5,335 nt of DNA from Candidatus Altarchaeum sp. CG2_30_32_3053. GTDB taxonomy: Archaea; Altiarchaeota; Altiarchaeia; Altiarchaeales; Altiarchaeaceae. This document shows, piece after piece, positions 1 to 5,335 of the stretch (position 1 is the stretch's first letter; the number at the start of each line of letters is the position of its first letter). The stretch spans positions 1 to 5,335 of the forward strand of contig MNZY01000089.1 of NCBI GenBank assembly GCA_001873845.1, given 5' to 3'. The position numbers were made by a program, and so were the translations under genes. The notes under the pieces are model-generated. The model saw only the letters and a program-made list of their open reading frames with translations. It searched no databases and was not told the origin of the DNA.

Positions 1-69
1 CCGAACCATAAAACCCTCAATATTCTCCACTTTTAAAGTGGTTCTATTTACAAAATCAAGCTTTTTCAT
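1..69 (-). CDS. Start of an unrecognised gene, cut by the window edge
   Basis: An ATG at 69-67 opens 23 codons that run off the left edge without a stop. The peptide begins MKKLDFVNRTTLKVENIEGF. An in-frame TAA lies four codons upstream (81-79), so this ATG is the first possible start. The ATG follows an AAA tract with no clear Shine-Dalgarno sequence, as at other starts in this window. The codon and residue mix looks protein-like, but 23 residues are too few to name a family. The gene would diverge from the rmlA remnant. A short stop-free run in AT-rich DNA could also arise by chance, so the call is tentative. Confidence 0.4.
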   Translation of the reverse strand, partial: MKKLDFVNRTTLKVENIEGFMVR

Positions 70-86
70 TTTGATTACTTACATAA

Positions 87-108
87 TAATATATATTAGA
101 TATATATC
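87..108. repeat. Two adjacent AT palindromes between divergent genes
   Basis: TAATATATATTA (87-98) and GATATATATC (99-108) are each perfect palindromes and lie back to back. They sit about 18 bp upstream of the minus-strand start at 69, in the AT-rich gap before the rmlA remnant. The position would suit a promoter or operator for the leftward gene, but simple alternating AT DNA makes palindromes easily. No function is shown. Confidence 0.3.
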
Positions 109-182
109 ATTAAATAAATAAAACTTTTGAACGACAAGAAACTTATTTTAAAAAACAGAAGGATTTTTATAAGAAGAGTTGC

Positions 183-791
183 ATTCTCTTACAACTTGTT
201 GAAAAACCAAAGGAATTTGTTTCAAATTTAGCATTAATTGGCGTCTATGCATTTAAAAAGGAAATTTTTGATGCCTGCGATGCAATAAAACCATCATGGA
301 GAAATGAACTGGAAATTACTGATGCAATTCAGTGGCTTATAGAAAATAAATTTAAGGTTCCTGCAAAGATTACCGACGGATGGTGGAAGGATACGGGAAA
401 GTCTGAGGATATGATTGATGCAAACCGCCTGATTTTAGACTCTTTAAAGGAACAAAATTTAGGGAATGTTGAAAATTCAAAGATTGAAGGAAGGGTTTTT
501 ATTGATAAGGACACAAAAATTTTAAACTCCACAATCAGAGGGCCCATAATTATAGGAAGAAATTGCGAGATTAATGAGTCATACATAGGACCATACACAA
601 GTGTTGGAAATTTTTGCAAATTAAAAAATACGGAGATTGAGAATTCAATTGTTTTGGATAAAGCAGAAATTTCAGATGTTAAAAAGATTTATGACTCTTT
701 GATTGGGAAGGAGGTAAAAATTTTTAAAAAACAAACAATTCCAAAAGGAAAAAAATTTGTCGTCGGAGACAGATCCGTTTTGGAGATCTGA
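183..791 (+). pseudogene. rmlA: 5'-truncated glucose-1-phosphate thymidylyltransferase (RmlA, long form)
   Basis: The intact enzyme joins dTTP and glucose 1-phosphate to make dTDP-glucose, the first step towards dTDP-L-rhamnose and other dTDP-deoxysugars. About 202 codons remain, against roughly 355 in long-form family members. Counting from codon 183, VEKPKE lies at 6-11, SNLALIGVY at 14-22, ELEITDAIQWL at 42-52 and GWWKDTGK at 66-73. From about residue 94 there is an isoleucine-rich hexapeptide-type left-handed beta-helix, the C-terminal domain of the long form. The N-terminal half with the GGxGTRLxPxT nucleotide-binding motif is missing. The frame is open back to a TAA at 111-113, but codons 114-182 do not resemble the family and hold no ATG, GTG or TTG. 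The first in-frame ATG (411) would leave only 126 residues, mostly beta-helix. It is most likely a dead remnant; a misassembly would look the same. Confidence 0.85.
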
Positions 792-792
792 A

Positions 793-820
793 ATTTTAGA
801 TTATTTTAGATTATTTTTAA
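793..820 (+). repeat. Short direct repeat after the rmlA remnant
   Basis: The 10-mer ATTTTAGATT occurs twice in tandem just downstream of the rmlA stop codon and is followed by ATTTTT. It has no inverted symmetry, so it is not a terminator hairpin. It may be simple AT-rich drift. It is recorded because nothing else marks the end of that reading frame. Confidence 0.4.
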
Positions 821-915
821 GCAAGATGCAGTTGAGTGCCAGATAAAAGTAGGGTGATGAGTTAATCCGTAACGTTATTTATTTAATAAGAAAAATCTAA
901 TTAAGTAAACAAACT

Positions 916-959
916 ACTTTTTATTTGATTAAAAATCAATTAATTATAAGATAAAAAGT
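916..959. other. Nested inverted repeat in the 260-bp gap before the methyltransferase
   Basis: The outer arms ACTTTTTAT (916-924) and ATAAAAAGT (951-959) are perfectly complementary over 9 bp. Inside them, TTGATT (925-930) and AATCAA (934-939) form a 6-bp hairpin with an AAA loop that abuts the outer left arm. A transcript could fold into a stem carrying a second hairpin. It lies about 90 nt upstream of the ATG at 1052. No T-tract follows on the plus strand, so it is not a typical terminator. It could be a leader structure or a protein-binding site, or a chance product of AT-rich sequence. Confidence 0.35.
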
Positions 960-1051
960 GTCCTTAATTTATATGCAACGTAACCAGTTAAATTCCCATG
1001 TATTTTATAAGGGTAGTATAAAAAATATATTTACATAAAAAGCACATAAAA

Positions 1052-1816
1052 ATGAATGATTTAGAAAAGTATTTCAGGGAAAACAAAACTAACCTAATCG
1101 ACAAATGGATTCATTATTTTGGTATTTATGATAGGCATTTTTCACGCTTTAGAAATAAGCCTGTTGTGATAGTTGAAATTGGTGTTTTTCATGGGGGAAG
1201 TTTGAAAATGTGGAAGAACTATTTTGGTAAAGAAGCTAAAATTTATGGTATTGATATTAATCCTAAATGTAAAGCTTTTGAGGAGGAAAATATTACTATT
1301 TTTATTGGTTCACAATCCGATAGGAAGTTTCTGAAGGAGTTTGTGAAATCCATCCCGCCGATTGATGTTTTGATTGATGATGGCGGGCATACGATGGAAC
1401 AGCAAATTGTAAGTTATGAAGAGTTGTTCGATCAGATTAAAGATGACGGAGTTTATCTATGCGAAGATTTACATACGTCATATTGGATAGCATACGGGGG
1501 GGGCTATAAAGGAAGAGGAACCTTTATAGAATACAGCAAAAATTTTATTGATTATTTGAATGCATACCACTCAACGCAACGAGCCTTAAAGGTAAACAAC
1601 TTCACTAAATCAGTTGATTCCCTTCATTATTATGATAGTTTATTGGTTATAGAAAAGAAAAAAAGAGGGGAACCTTACAGTGAATCTACTGGGGAATTTC
1701 AGTATGAAGATGCTCCAATCAAACAAAACAGTATCGAAAGAAGCAAACTTATTTGTTTGATAGCAATCAATAAAGTGCTTCAGTTTTTTCGATTACCCGG
1801 ATTTATACTTAAATAA
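1052..1816 (+). CDS. Class I SAM-dependent sugar O-methyltransferase, MycE/ElmMI-like
   Basis: This predicted 254-residue cytosolic enzyme would move a methyl group from S-adenosylmethionine to a sugar hydroxyl. The Rossmann fold shows motif I VEIGVFHGGSLKMW (41-54), YGIDINP (65-71, with the acidic residue expected to hold the SAM ribose), GSQSD (86-90), DVLIDDGGHTMEQQ (105-118), CEDLHTSYW (137-145) and YGGG (148-151). The spacing matches metal-dependent macrolide and tetracenomycin sugar O-methyltransferases such as MycE and ElmMI; D109/D110, H113 and E138/D139 are the likely metal or catalytic residues by analogy. The C-terminal 50 residues are basic and hydrophobic. The ATG follows a doubled ACATAAAA with no Shine-Dalgarno sequence. 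Glycosyltransferase genes downstream suggest it decorates a glycan, perhaps rhamnose, but the substrate is inferred. Codons 149-151 contain a G8 run. Family confidence is high; substrate confidence is low. Confidence 0.9.
   Translation: MNDLEKYFRENKTNLIDKWIHYFGIYDRHFSRFRNKPVVIVEIGVFHGGSLKMWKNYFGKEAKIYGIDINPKCKAFEEENITIFIGSQSDRKFLKEFVKSIPPIDVLIDDGGHTMEQQIVSYEELFDQIKDDGVYLCEDLHTSYWIAYGGGYKGRGTFIEYSKNFIDYLNAYHSTQRALKVNNFTKSVDSLHYYDSLLVIEKKKRGEPYSESTGEFQYEDAPIKQNSIERSKLICLIAINKVLQFFRLPGFILK
1496..1503 (+). repeat. G8 homopolymer inside the methyltransferase gene
   Basis: Eight consecutive G residues encode the glycines of the YGGG motif (codons 149-151, GGG GGG GGC). In such AT-rich DNA no other G run of this length appears. 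Losing one G would bring an in-frame TAG at 1527-1529; gaining one would bring TAA at 1507-1509. Either slip would cut the protein at about residue 153-160, losing the C-terminal 40%. Such tracts drive phase variation in some surface-glycan loci, but here the glycines also look conserved, so the run may only reflect codon choice. Confidence 0.6.
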
Positions 1817-1838
1817 AAAAATAGTGCAAAAATACGGG

Positions 1839-1881
1839 GTTCACTATAATGATAAATTTTTGAAACGTGAACATTAGTGAA
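1839..1881. other. Inverted repeat with two alternative right arms
   Basis: Left arm TTCACTA (1840-1846) pairs perfectly with TAGTGAA (1875-1881). The overlapping left arm GTTCAC (1839-1844) also pairs with GTGAAC (1867-1872), so the two folds exclude each other. The left arm overlaps TATAAT (1845-1850), an exact match to a bacterial -10 box, though no good -35 box stands 17 bp upstream. This 135-bp gap separates the methyltransferase from the first glycosyltransferase and could hold an internal promoter or operator. No function is shown. Confidence 0.3.
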
Positions 1882-1902
1882 TTAAAAAGTGACGTGCTGA
1901 AT

Positions 1903-1925
1903 AGTTACGAGAGTTTTTTGTAACT
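1903..1925. other. Small hairpin before the first glycosyltransferase
   Basis: AGTTAC (1903-1908) and GTAACT (1920-1925) form a 6-bp stem around an 11-nt loop ending in six T residues. An overlapping alternative pairs GAGTT (1911-1915) with AACTC (1922-1926). The structure ends 26 nt before the ATG at 1952, outside the usual ribosome footprint. It could be a leader hairpin. The stem is weak. Confidence 0.3.
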
Positions 1926-1951
1926 CAATATCTTATTATTGGAATTAAAAA

Positions 1952-2794
1952 ATGAAAATTGCCGGCGTAATTGTTTTGTATAATCCAAATGAAGAGGTTA
2001 TTGATAATATCAGATCTTATCTTGAGGACATAGAAATTTTATATGCAGTAGACAATTCAGAAACAAAAAAAGATGAAATCATTAAAAAAATCGAATCTTT
2101 TAACAAAATCGTTTATATTGATAACAATGGGAATCAGGGTATGTCTGCAGCTTTGAATATTGCTGCACGGTTGGCAATACAAAACGGATATGATTGGCTT
2201 TTAACGATGGATCAAGATAGCATGTTTTTAGGTGAAAACAACATTTCTAAAATGATTCAAGCTACTCAGGTTTATAATAAAATTGCCATTATATCCTCAT
2301 TTTGCGTTACGATAAGTACGGAGTTTACTCCTATTCTCAATAAAAATAATTTTTCTATGGTTTCAGGTGCAATAACTTCTGGAAGCTTACTAAATTTGAA
2401 GGTGTATCAAGAAATCGGAGATTTTAATGAGGATTATTTTATTGATTGTGTGGATAGTGACTTTTGTCTAAGAGCAATGTTTAATGGGTACTTAATAGTT
2501 CGATGTAATACAGCAATGTTAAAACATGATATAGGCGATCCAAAAAAACAGATAATTGGATTTACAAGCAATCATCCACCTATCAGAAGATATTATATGA
2601 CGCGGAATACATTGTATACTATGTATTTTTATAAAAATATTTTTCCTGATTTTTTTGGAATACAAAAATACATTTTTTTTGTAAATATTGTAAAAATAAT
2701 CCTTTATGAAAAACAAAAGATAAGCAAACTATTAATGATGTGGCGAGGCTATAGAGATTTCAAAAAGGGAATAAAAGGCAAATACAAAAAATGA
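1952..2794 (+). CDS. Family 2 glycosyltransferase, rhamnosyltransferase-like
   Basis: This predicted enzyme adds a sugar, probably rhamnose from dTDP-L-rhamnose, to a growing glycan at the cytoplasmic face of the membrane. Its 280 residues match the usual length of the bacterial rhamnosyltransferase group (TIGR01556 type). Visible GT-A features are the start VIVLYNP (6-12), VDNS (33-36), NGNQGMSAALN (59-69), the DxD-type metal/nucleotide site MDQDS (86-90), TSGSLLNL (142-149), the acceptor-side motif FIDCVDSDFCLR (163-174), KHDIG (191-195) and RRYYMTRN (212-219). The C-terminus is aromatic, then basic, with no clear transmembrane helix. A partial Shine-Dalgarno GGAA (1941-1944) stands 7 nt before the ATG. 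Its stop overlaps the next start as ATGA, so the two are probably translated together. Donor sugar is inferred from family resemblance and the nearby rmlA remnant. Confidence 0.88.
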   Translation: MKIAGVIVLYNPNEEVIDNIRSYLEDIEILYAVDNSETKKDEIIKKIESFNKIVYIDNNGNQGMSAALNIAARLAIQNGYDWLLTMDQDSMFLGENNISKMIQATQVYNKIAIISSFCVTISTEFTPILNKNNFSMVSGAITSGSLLNLKVYQEIGDFNEDYFIDCVDSDFCLRAMFNGYLIVRCNTAMLKHDIGDPKKQIIGFTSNHPPIRRYYMTRNTLYTMYFYKNIFPDFFGIQKYIFFVNIVKIILYEKQKISKLLMMWRGYRDFKKGIKGKYKK

Positions 2795-3837
2795 ACCCTA
2801 AAACTTACATTATAATTCTCAACTACCAAACTTGGGCAGATACAATCGAGTGTCTGGAAAGTGTTCTGAGAAATGATTACCTAAATTATCAAATAATTGT
2901 TATAGATAATAACTCACCAAATGACTCTATGCATTACATTAAAGATTGGGCTGATGGAAAACTATATGTTCGGCCAGAACCGGAAAAATCAGATAACTCT
3001 TTAAGGCACCTATCTCATCCACCATCGTCAAAGCCATTGCCTTATGTTTTTTATACTAAAGAGGAGGCGGAAAAAGGCGGAAATAAAAATTTAGAATTAA
3101 AATGTAAAAATCCATTAATTCTAATTCAAACGAATTATGATGGCGGTTTTGCTTTTGGCAGTAATGTAGGTATAAAATACGCTTTGGCTAAAGATGATTT
3201 TGAGTACCTGTGGCTTTTAAATAACGACACAGTTATTGAAAGAGATAGTCTAACCAAATTAGTTGAAAAATTTCAAGAATATAAAAAACATAAGAAAAAG
3301 GTTGGTATGATTGGCTCAAAAGTTTTATTCTATCGCGATCCCAATATAATAAATGCCGCAGGCGGTGGAACATATAATAAATGGTTTGGAGTCGGTAAAC
3401 TGTTAGGTACTTTCCAAGAAGATAAAGGACAGTACAATGTAAGTGAATTAAAGATAGAAAGCGTTTACGGAGCAAGTTGTTTTTTAAGAAAAGATTTTAT
3501 ACATGAAATTGGAATTATGTGTGAGGATTACTTCTTATATTATGAAGAAGAAGATTTGGCATTTAGAGGTAAGCAAAAAGGCTGGCAGTTAGGATACTGC
3601 TGGCAAAGTAAGGTTTATCACAAACAAGGATTAAGTATTGATTTAAACTCAAAAGAAGAAGATAAAAGTGAATTTGCGGATTATTATTGGTTGAGAAATA
3701 GGATTGTGTTTACCAAGAAATTTTTTCCAACGTATCTTTTGAGTGTATATTTAGGGTTTATTGGGGCAATATTTAATAGGATTAGGAGAAAGCAATACAA
3801 AAGAATAAAATTGATATGGAAAATACTGAAGAGTTAA
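2791..3837 (+). CDS. Family 2 glycosyltransferase, WbbL-like (COG1216 type)
   Basis: This predicted 348-residue glycosyltransferase probably adds a second sugar to the same glycan. The GT-A fold shows IIILNYQTWADTIECLESV (7-25), VIDNNSPNDS (37-46), NYDGGFAFGSNVGI (115-128), the DxD-equivalent WLLNNDT (141-147), AAGGG (189-193), YGASCFLRKD (226-235), EDYFLYYEEEDLAFR (245-259), VYH (275-277) and YYWLRNR (298-304). About 70 residues separate the DNNSPNDS motif from NYDGGF. This long insertion, including FYTKEEAEKGG (87-97), also occurs, as I recall, in a subgroup of COG1216 enzymes, so it is not a fusion. The last 35 residues hold one hydrophobic stretch followed by a basic tail, suited to membrane association. 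The start overlaps the previous stop by 4 nt; AAAAGG (2773-2778) is a weak, distant ribosome site. A terminator follows. Rhamnosyl specificity is plausible but not shown. Confidence 0.88.
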   Translation: MNPKTYIIILNYQTWADTIECLESVLRNDYLNYQIIVIDNNSPNDSMHYIKDWADGKLYVRPEPEKSDNSLRHLSHPPSSKPLPYVFYTKEEAEKGGNKNLELKCKNPLILIQTNYDGGFAFGSNVGIKYALAKDDFEYLWLLNNDTVIERDSLTKLVEKFQEYKKHKKKVGMIGSKVLFYRDPNIINAAGGGTYNKWFGVGKLLGTFQEDKGQYNVSELKIESVYGASCFLRKDFIHEIGIMCEDYFLYYEEEDLAFRGKQKGWQLGYCWQSKVYHKQGLSIDLNSKEEDKSEFADYYWLRNRIVFTKKFFPTYLLSVYLGFIGAIFNRIRRKQYKRIKLIWKILKS

Positions 3838-3844
3838 ATTCAAA

Positions 3845-3885
3845 ATAAATAGTCCCCATAAGCGCAGGTTATTTATAATTTTTTT
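3845..3885 (+). terminator. Intrinsic terminator of the plus-strand gene cluster
   Basis: Arms 3845-3854 (ATAAATAGTC) and 3867-3876 (GGTTATTTAT) pair over 10 bp, including two G-T wobbles, around a 12-nt loop. Seven T residues (3879-3885) follow directly. It starts 8 nt after the stop codon at 3837 and its T-tract reaches the stop codon of the converging minus-strand gene. On the minus strand only four T residues follow, so it probably works mainly rightward. Confidence 0.6.
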
Positions 3886-4882
3886 ATTTAATTTGATTTT
3901 TTTTAAGTACAGGATTATATTTAAGTGCACCATCATAATACTCTTTTCTGTAATCTTTGTTATGTATAAATTTTAAGAAAGAGATAAAATAATAAAAAAG
4001 GAATCCGGTAAAAGCATTAAACTCATATATCCATGTTATGCAAAATAAAAAATATTTTTGGTAAAGATTTAAATCACTTTCAGATGTTATTCCACGTACT
4101 TTAGCAAAATATCCGTGAACATTTAAAAACATTTTTAAAACTTTTGAAAAGAAAATTAGTATAATATCTGATTTTTTCTGAGATTTCAAGTAAAGGTCAG
4201 TATCTTTTCTCATAAGTCTATGATGAAATAACACTTTATTAACAATATAAAAATCTCCCTCGAATATTAGTCTAAATGATACGAGAGTATCTATTGCGTA
4301 TGTACCTCTATTCAATCTATTTTTTCTTTCAAAATTGATAGGCAAATGAATTTTTTTTATAACAGAGGTTCTCATTAAGCCGTACATGAGATGGACATCC
4401 ATATCTTTACTCAAAAATTTAAGCACTTTTTTGAATATTGTTCCTTTAGGAAAAATACCGTTATAATAAGGACCTGTTTGTATTGAATTTCCATTTTTGT
4501 CTATTTCATCTTTAATACAAGAAGCAAGAACTACTGATTTATTATTATCCAATACTCTAATCATCTCTGAAATATAAGACGGTTCCCACAAGTCATCATA
4601 AGAAGCCCACATAAAATATTCTCCACTTGATTCATCTAAAACAAAACTGAAATTTTTGTCAGATCCGATGTTCTCTTTTTGTTTTATGTATTTTATTCTT
4701 CTATCTTTTTTTATATACTCTTCGCAAATTTTTTCCGTATTGTCTGTAGATGCGTTGTCAGATATAATAATTTCAAAATCTTTAAAATCCTGAGCTAAAA
4801 GCGAATCTAACGCCAATTTTATAAAATCTTCACCATTCCAAACAAGAATTCCAATACTTACTTTTGGTTGTTTATTTTCCAT
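3884..4882 (-). CDS. Family 2 glycosyltransferase with hydrophobic C-terminal segment
   Basis: This predicted 332-residue glycosyltransferase converges on the plus-strand cluster and must be transcribed separately. The N-terminal GT-A domain has PKVSIGILVWNGEDF (6-20), ISDNASTDNT (40-49, nucleotide binding), ENIGSDKNF (70-78) and WASYDDLW (92-99), where D96/D97 is the DxD-type metal site. The middle region (about 140-260) is poorly conserved and probably reads the acceptor. Residues 273-306 are strongly hydrophobic and aromatic, enough for one or two membrane-associated helices, followed by a basic tail. It belongs to the common SDNAST-type GT2 group, unlike the two rhamnosyltransferase-like neighbours, so donor and acceptor cannot be predicted. 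The ATG at 4882 lies just before the conserved first beta strand; upstream on its strand AGAAG is a weak ribosome-site candidate. The context is surface-glycan assembly. Confidence 0.88.
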   Translation of the reverse strand: MENKQPKVSIGILVWNGEDFIKLALDSLLAQDFKDFEIIISDNASTDNTEKICEEYIKKDRRIKYIKQKENIGSDKNFSFVLDESSGEYFMWASYDDLWEPSYISEMIRVLDNNKSVVLASCIKDEIDKNGNSIQTGPYYNGIFPKGTIFKKVLKFLSKDMDVHLMYGLMRTSVIKKIHLPINFERKNRLNRGTYAIDTLVSFRLIFEGDFYIVNKVLFHHRLMRKDTDLYLKSQKKSDIILIFFSKVLKMFLNVHGYFAKVRGITSESDLNLYQKYFLFCITWIYEFNAFTGFLFYYFISFLKFIHNKDYRKEYYDGALKYNPVLKKNQIK

Positions 4883-5015
4883 CTCAATCTTCTATGCATT
4901 TTAATAACATTTATTGCTCCATCGGTCGTTAATAATTTTTTTATTTACTTCTATTATCTTTTGGAGTATCAACTATGGGTAGATTTTTATATTTAGTATT
5001 CTTAAAATGAACTCT
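4883..5015. other. Non-coding upstream region of the minus-strand glycosyltransferase
   Basis: No reading frame of note is present on either strand. A promoter for the gene starting at 4882 should lie here, but I see no convincing -35/-10 pair. GGAGTATC occurs at 4963-4970 and again at 5033-5040, exactly 70 bp apart, the second copy overlapping the first hairpin of the array that follows. Confidence 0.4.
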
Positions 5016-5082
5016 CTCCGGGGCAGAGCCCCGGAGTATCGCGCCGACTTACGTCGGTAATTTACTGTTTGCTACGCAAACA
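5016..5082. repeat. Three consecutive perfect tight-loop hairpins
   Basis: Three perfect inverted repeats lie in a row with 7 and 8 nt between them. Hairpin 1 pairs CTCCGGGGC (5016-5024) with GCCCCGGAG (5028-5036) around AGA. Hairpin 2 pairs CCGAC (5044-5048) with GTCGG (5053-5057) around TTAC. Hairpin 3 pairs TGTTTGC (5066-5072) with GCAAACA (5076-5082) around TAC. Hairpins 1 and 2 are much richer in GC than their surroundings, and loops of 3-4 nt are close to ideal. No T-tract follows on either strand, so this is not a standard terminator. It may be a dispersed palindromic element, a structured RNA or a leader of the leftward gene. I do not recognise the family. Confidence 0.6.
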
Positions 5083-5105
5083 TAATATATGATTGACAAG
5101 TTGTA

Positions 5106-5260
5106 ATAAAATTAAAATTTTATGGAAAAATTTCTAAAATGTTGTTGAAAAATTTCACGTTTTAGAATCGAGACATAAAATCAAAAAAGCATTTAGTTGT
5201 TGAACCTTTTTTGTTTTATTTAATGCCTTTCCTAAAAATTATTTTTTTTGTGCAAGGCAT
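5106..5260. repeat. Run of four further AT-rich inverted repeats
   Basis: Directly after the three tight hairpins come four more. ATAAAATT (5106-5113) pairs with AATTTTAT (5116-5123). TTCTAAAATGT (5132-5142) pairs with ACGTTTTAGAA (5157-5167), 11 bp with one wobble. A 15-nt arm at 5175-5189 pairs with 5206-5219, 14 bp with one bulged T at 5181. ATGCCTT (5223-5229) pairs with AAGGCAT (5254-5260) across a 24-nt loop. They barely leave gaps and do not overlap. AT-rich DNA makes such repeats easily, so individual stems are weak evidence. No gene is seen on the plus strand from here to the window end. Confidence 0.4.
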
Positions 5261-5333
5261 ATTTTATCCCTTTTTTTTCACTATTTTCTTGTATTATATC
5301 CTCTGTGAACTGGGTTGTATGATATGAACAGAA
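5232..5333 (-). CDS. Possible C-terminal end of a leftward gene entering from the right edge
   Basis: On the minus strand a frame enters at the right edge and stays open for 33 codons before TAG at 5234-5232. The peptide is charged and protein-like (TTQFTEDIIQENSEKKGIKY in its middle) but matches no family I recognise. The 14-bp inverted repeat at 5175-5219 lies 12 nt beyond this stop in the direction of transcription and could terminate it. An open frame this short can occur by chance in AT-rich DNA, so support is weak. Confidence 0.2.
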   Translation of the reverse strand, partial: FCSYHTTQFTEDIIQENSEKKGIKYALHKKNNF

Positions 5334-5335
5334 GT

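Noticed and set aside
189..199. TTACAACTTGT, inverted copy at 5096-5106, as possible mobile-element ends
   Set aside because: An 11-bp inverted match is expected by chance a few times in a window of this size, and the left copy is part of the rmlA coding sequence.
329..619. Minus-strand open frame of 96 codons opposite the rmlA remnant
   Set aside because: It lies wholly inside a clear family match on the other strand and shows no recognisable motif.
411..791. Stand-alone 126-residue protein starting at the ATG at 411
   Set aside because: The homology continues in frame upstream to about 183, so this ATG is an internal methionine of the rmlA remnant, just after the GWWKDTGK motif.
2519..2716. 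Minus-strand open frame of 65 codons within the first glycosyltransferase
   Set aside because: It is an antisense shadow of a well-supported gene, with low-complexity residue content.
3233..3475. Minus-strand open frame of 80 codons within the second glycosyltransferase
   Set aside because: It is an antisense shadow of a gene with full GT2 motifs.
3751..3936. Minus-strand open frame of 61 codons across the convergent gene ends
   Set aside because: It overlaps the ends of two well-supported genes and the terminator, and has no recognisable features.
4963..5040. GGAGTATC direct repeat 70 bp apart as a target-site duplication
   Set aside because: The second copy is partly the right arm of hairpin 1, the enclosed DNA holds no complete element, and 8 bp is short enough for chance.
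5093..5123. TTGACA (5093-5098) as a -35 promoter box
   Set aside because: No good -10 box lies 16-18 bp downstream, and no plus-strand gene follows within the window.
5324..5335. ATG near the right edge as the start of a plus-strand gene
   Set aside because: Only four codons are visible and no ribosome site precedes it.
1..5335. CRISPR array, tRNA, rRNA, transposase, toxin-antitoxin or phage-defence genes
   Set aside because: I looked for regularly spaced repeats, cloverleaf-like sequences and characteristic motifs and found none.

Overview
This is a strongly AT-rich stretch from a surface-polysaccharide (O-antigen or S-layer-glycan type) biosynthesis region. The lineage cannot be fixed from the sequence. 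Start codons at 69 (minus strand), 1052, 1952 and 2791 all sit directly behind A-rich tracts with weak or no Shine-Dalgarno sequence. That would suit a Bacteroidota/Ignavibacteriota-like bacterium, but other low-GC bacteria or an archaeon are not excluded.

Layout. The left edge (69 to 1, minus strand) has the probable first 23 codons of an unrecognised gene. Facing away from it, after about 110 bp of AT-rich DNA, is the 3' part (about 183-791) of a long-form glucose-1-phosphate thymidylyltransferase (RmlA type). It has lost its N-terminal nucleotide-binding half and is probably a remnant. Next, on the plus strand, come a MycE/ElmMI-like sugar O-methyltransferase (1052-1816), a rhamnosyltransferase-like GT2 enzyme (1952-2794) and a second, WbbL-like GT2 enzyme (2791-3837) that overlaps the first by ATGA. 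A hairpin plus T-tract at 3845-3885 ends this unit. A third, unrelated GT2 enzyme (4882-3884) converges from the minus strand. The last 450 bp hold no convincing gene but carry seven consecutive inverted repeats.

How it fits together. The RmlA remnant belongs to the dTDP-L-rhamnose pathway, two glycosyltransferases look like rhamnosyltransferases, and the methyltransferase resembles enzymes that O-methylate rhamnose-type sugars. A glycan containing O-methylated deoxyhexose is a reasonable inference, not something the sequence proves. I found no new multi-gene system. The items most worth a second look are the hairpin array at 5016-5260, the truncated rmlA beside a possible recombination junction, and the G8 tract in the methyltransferase, where a one-base slip either way ends the protein within about ten codons.
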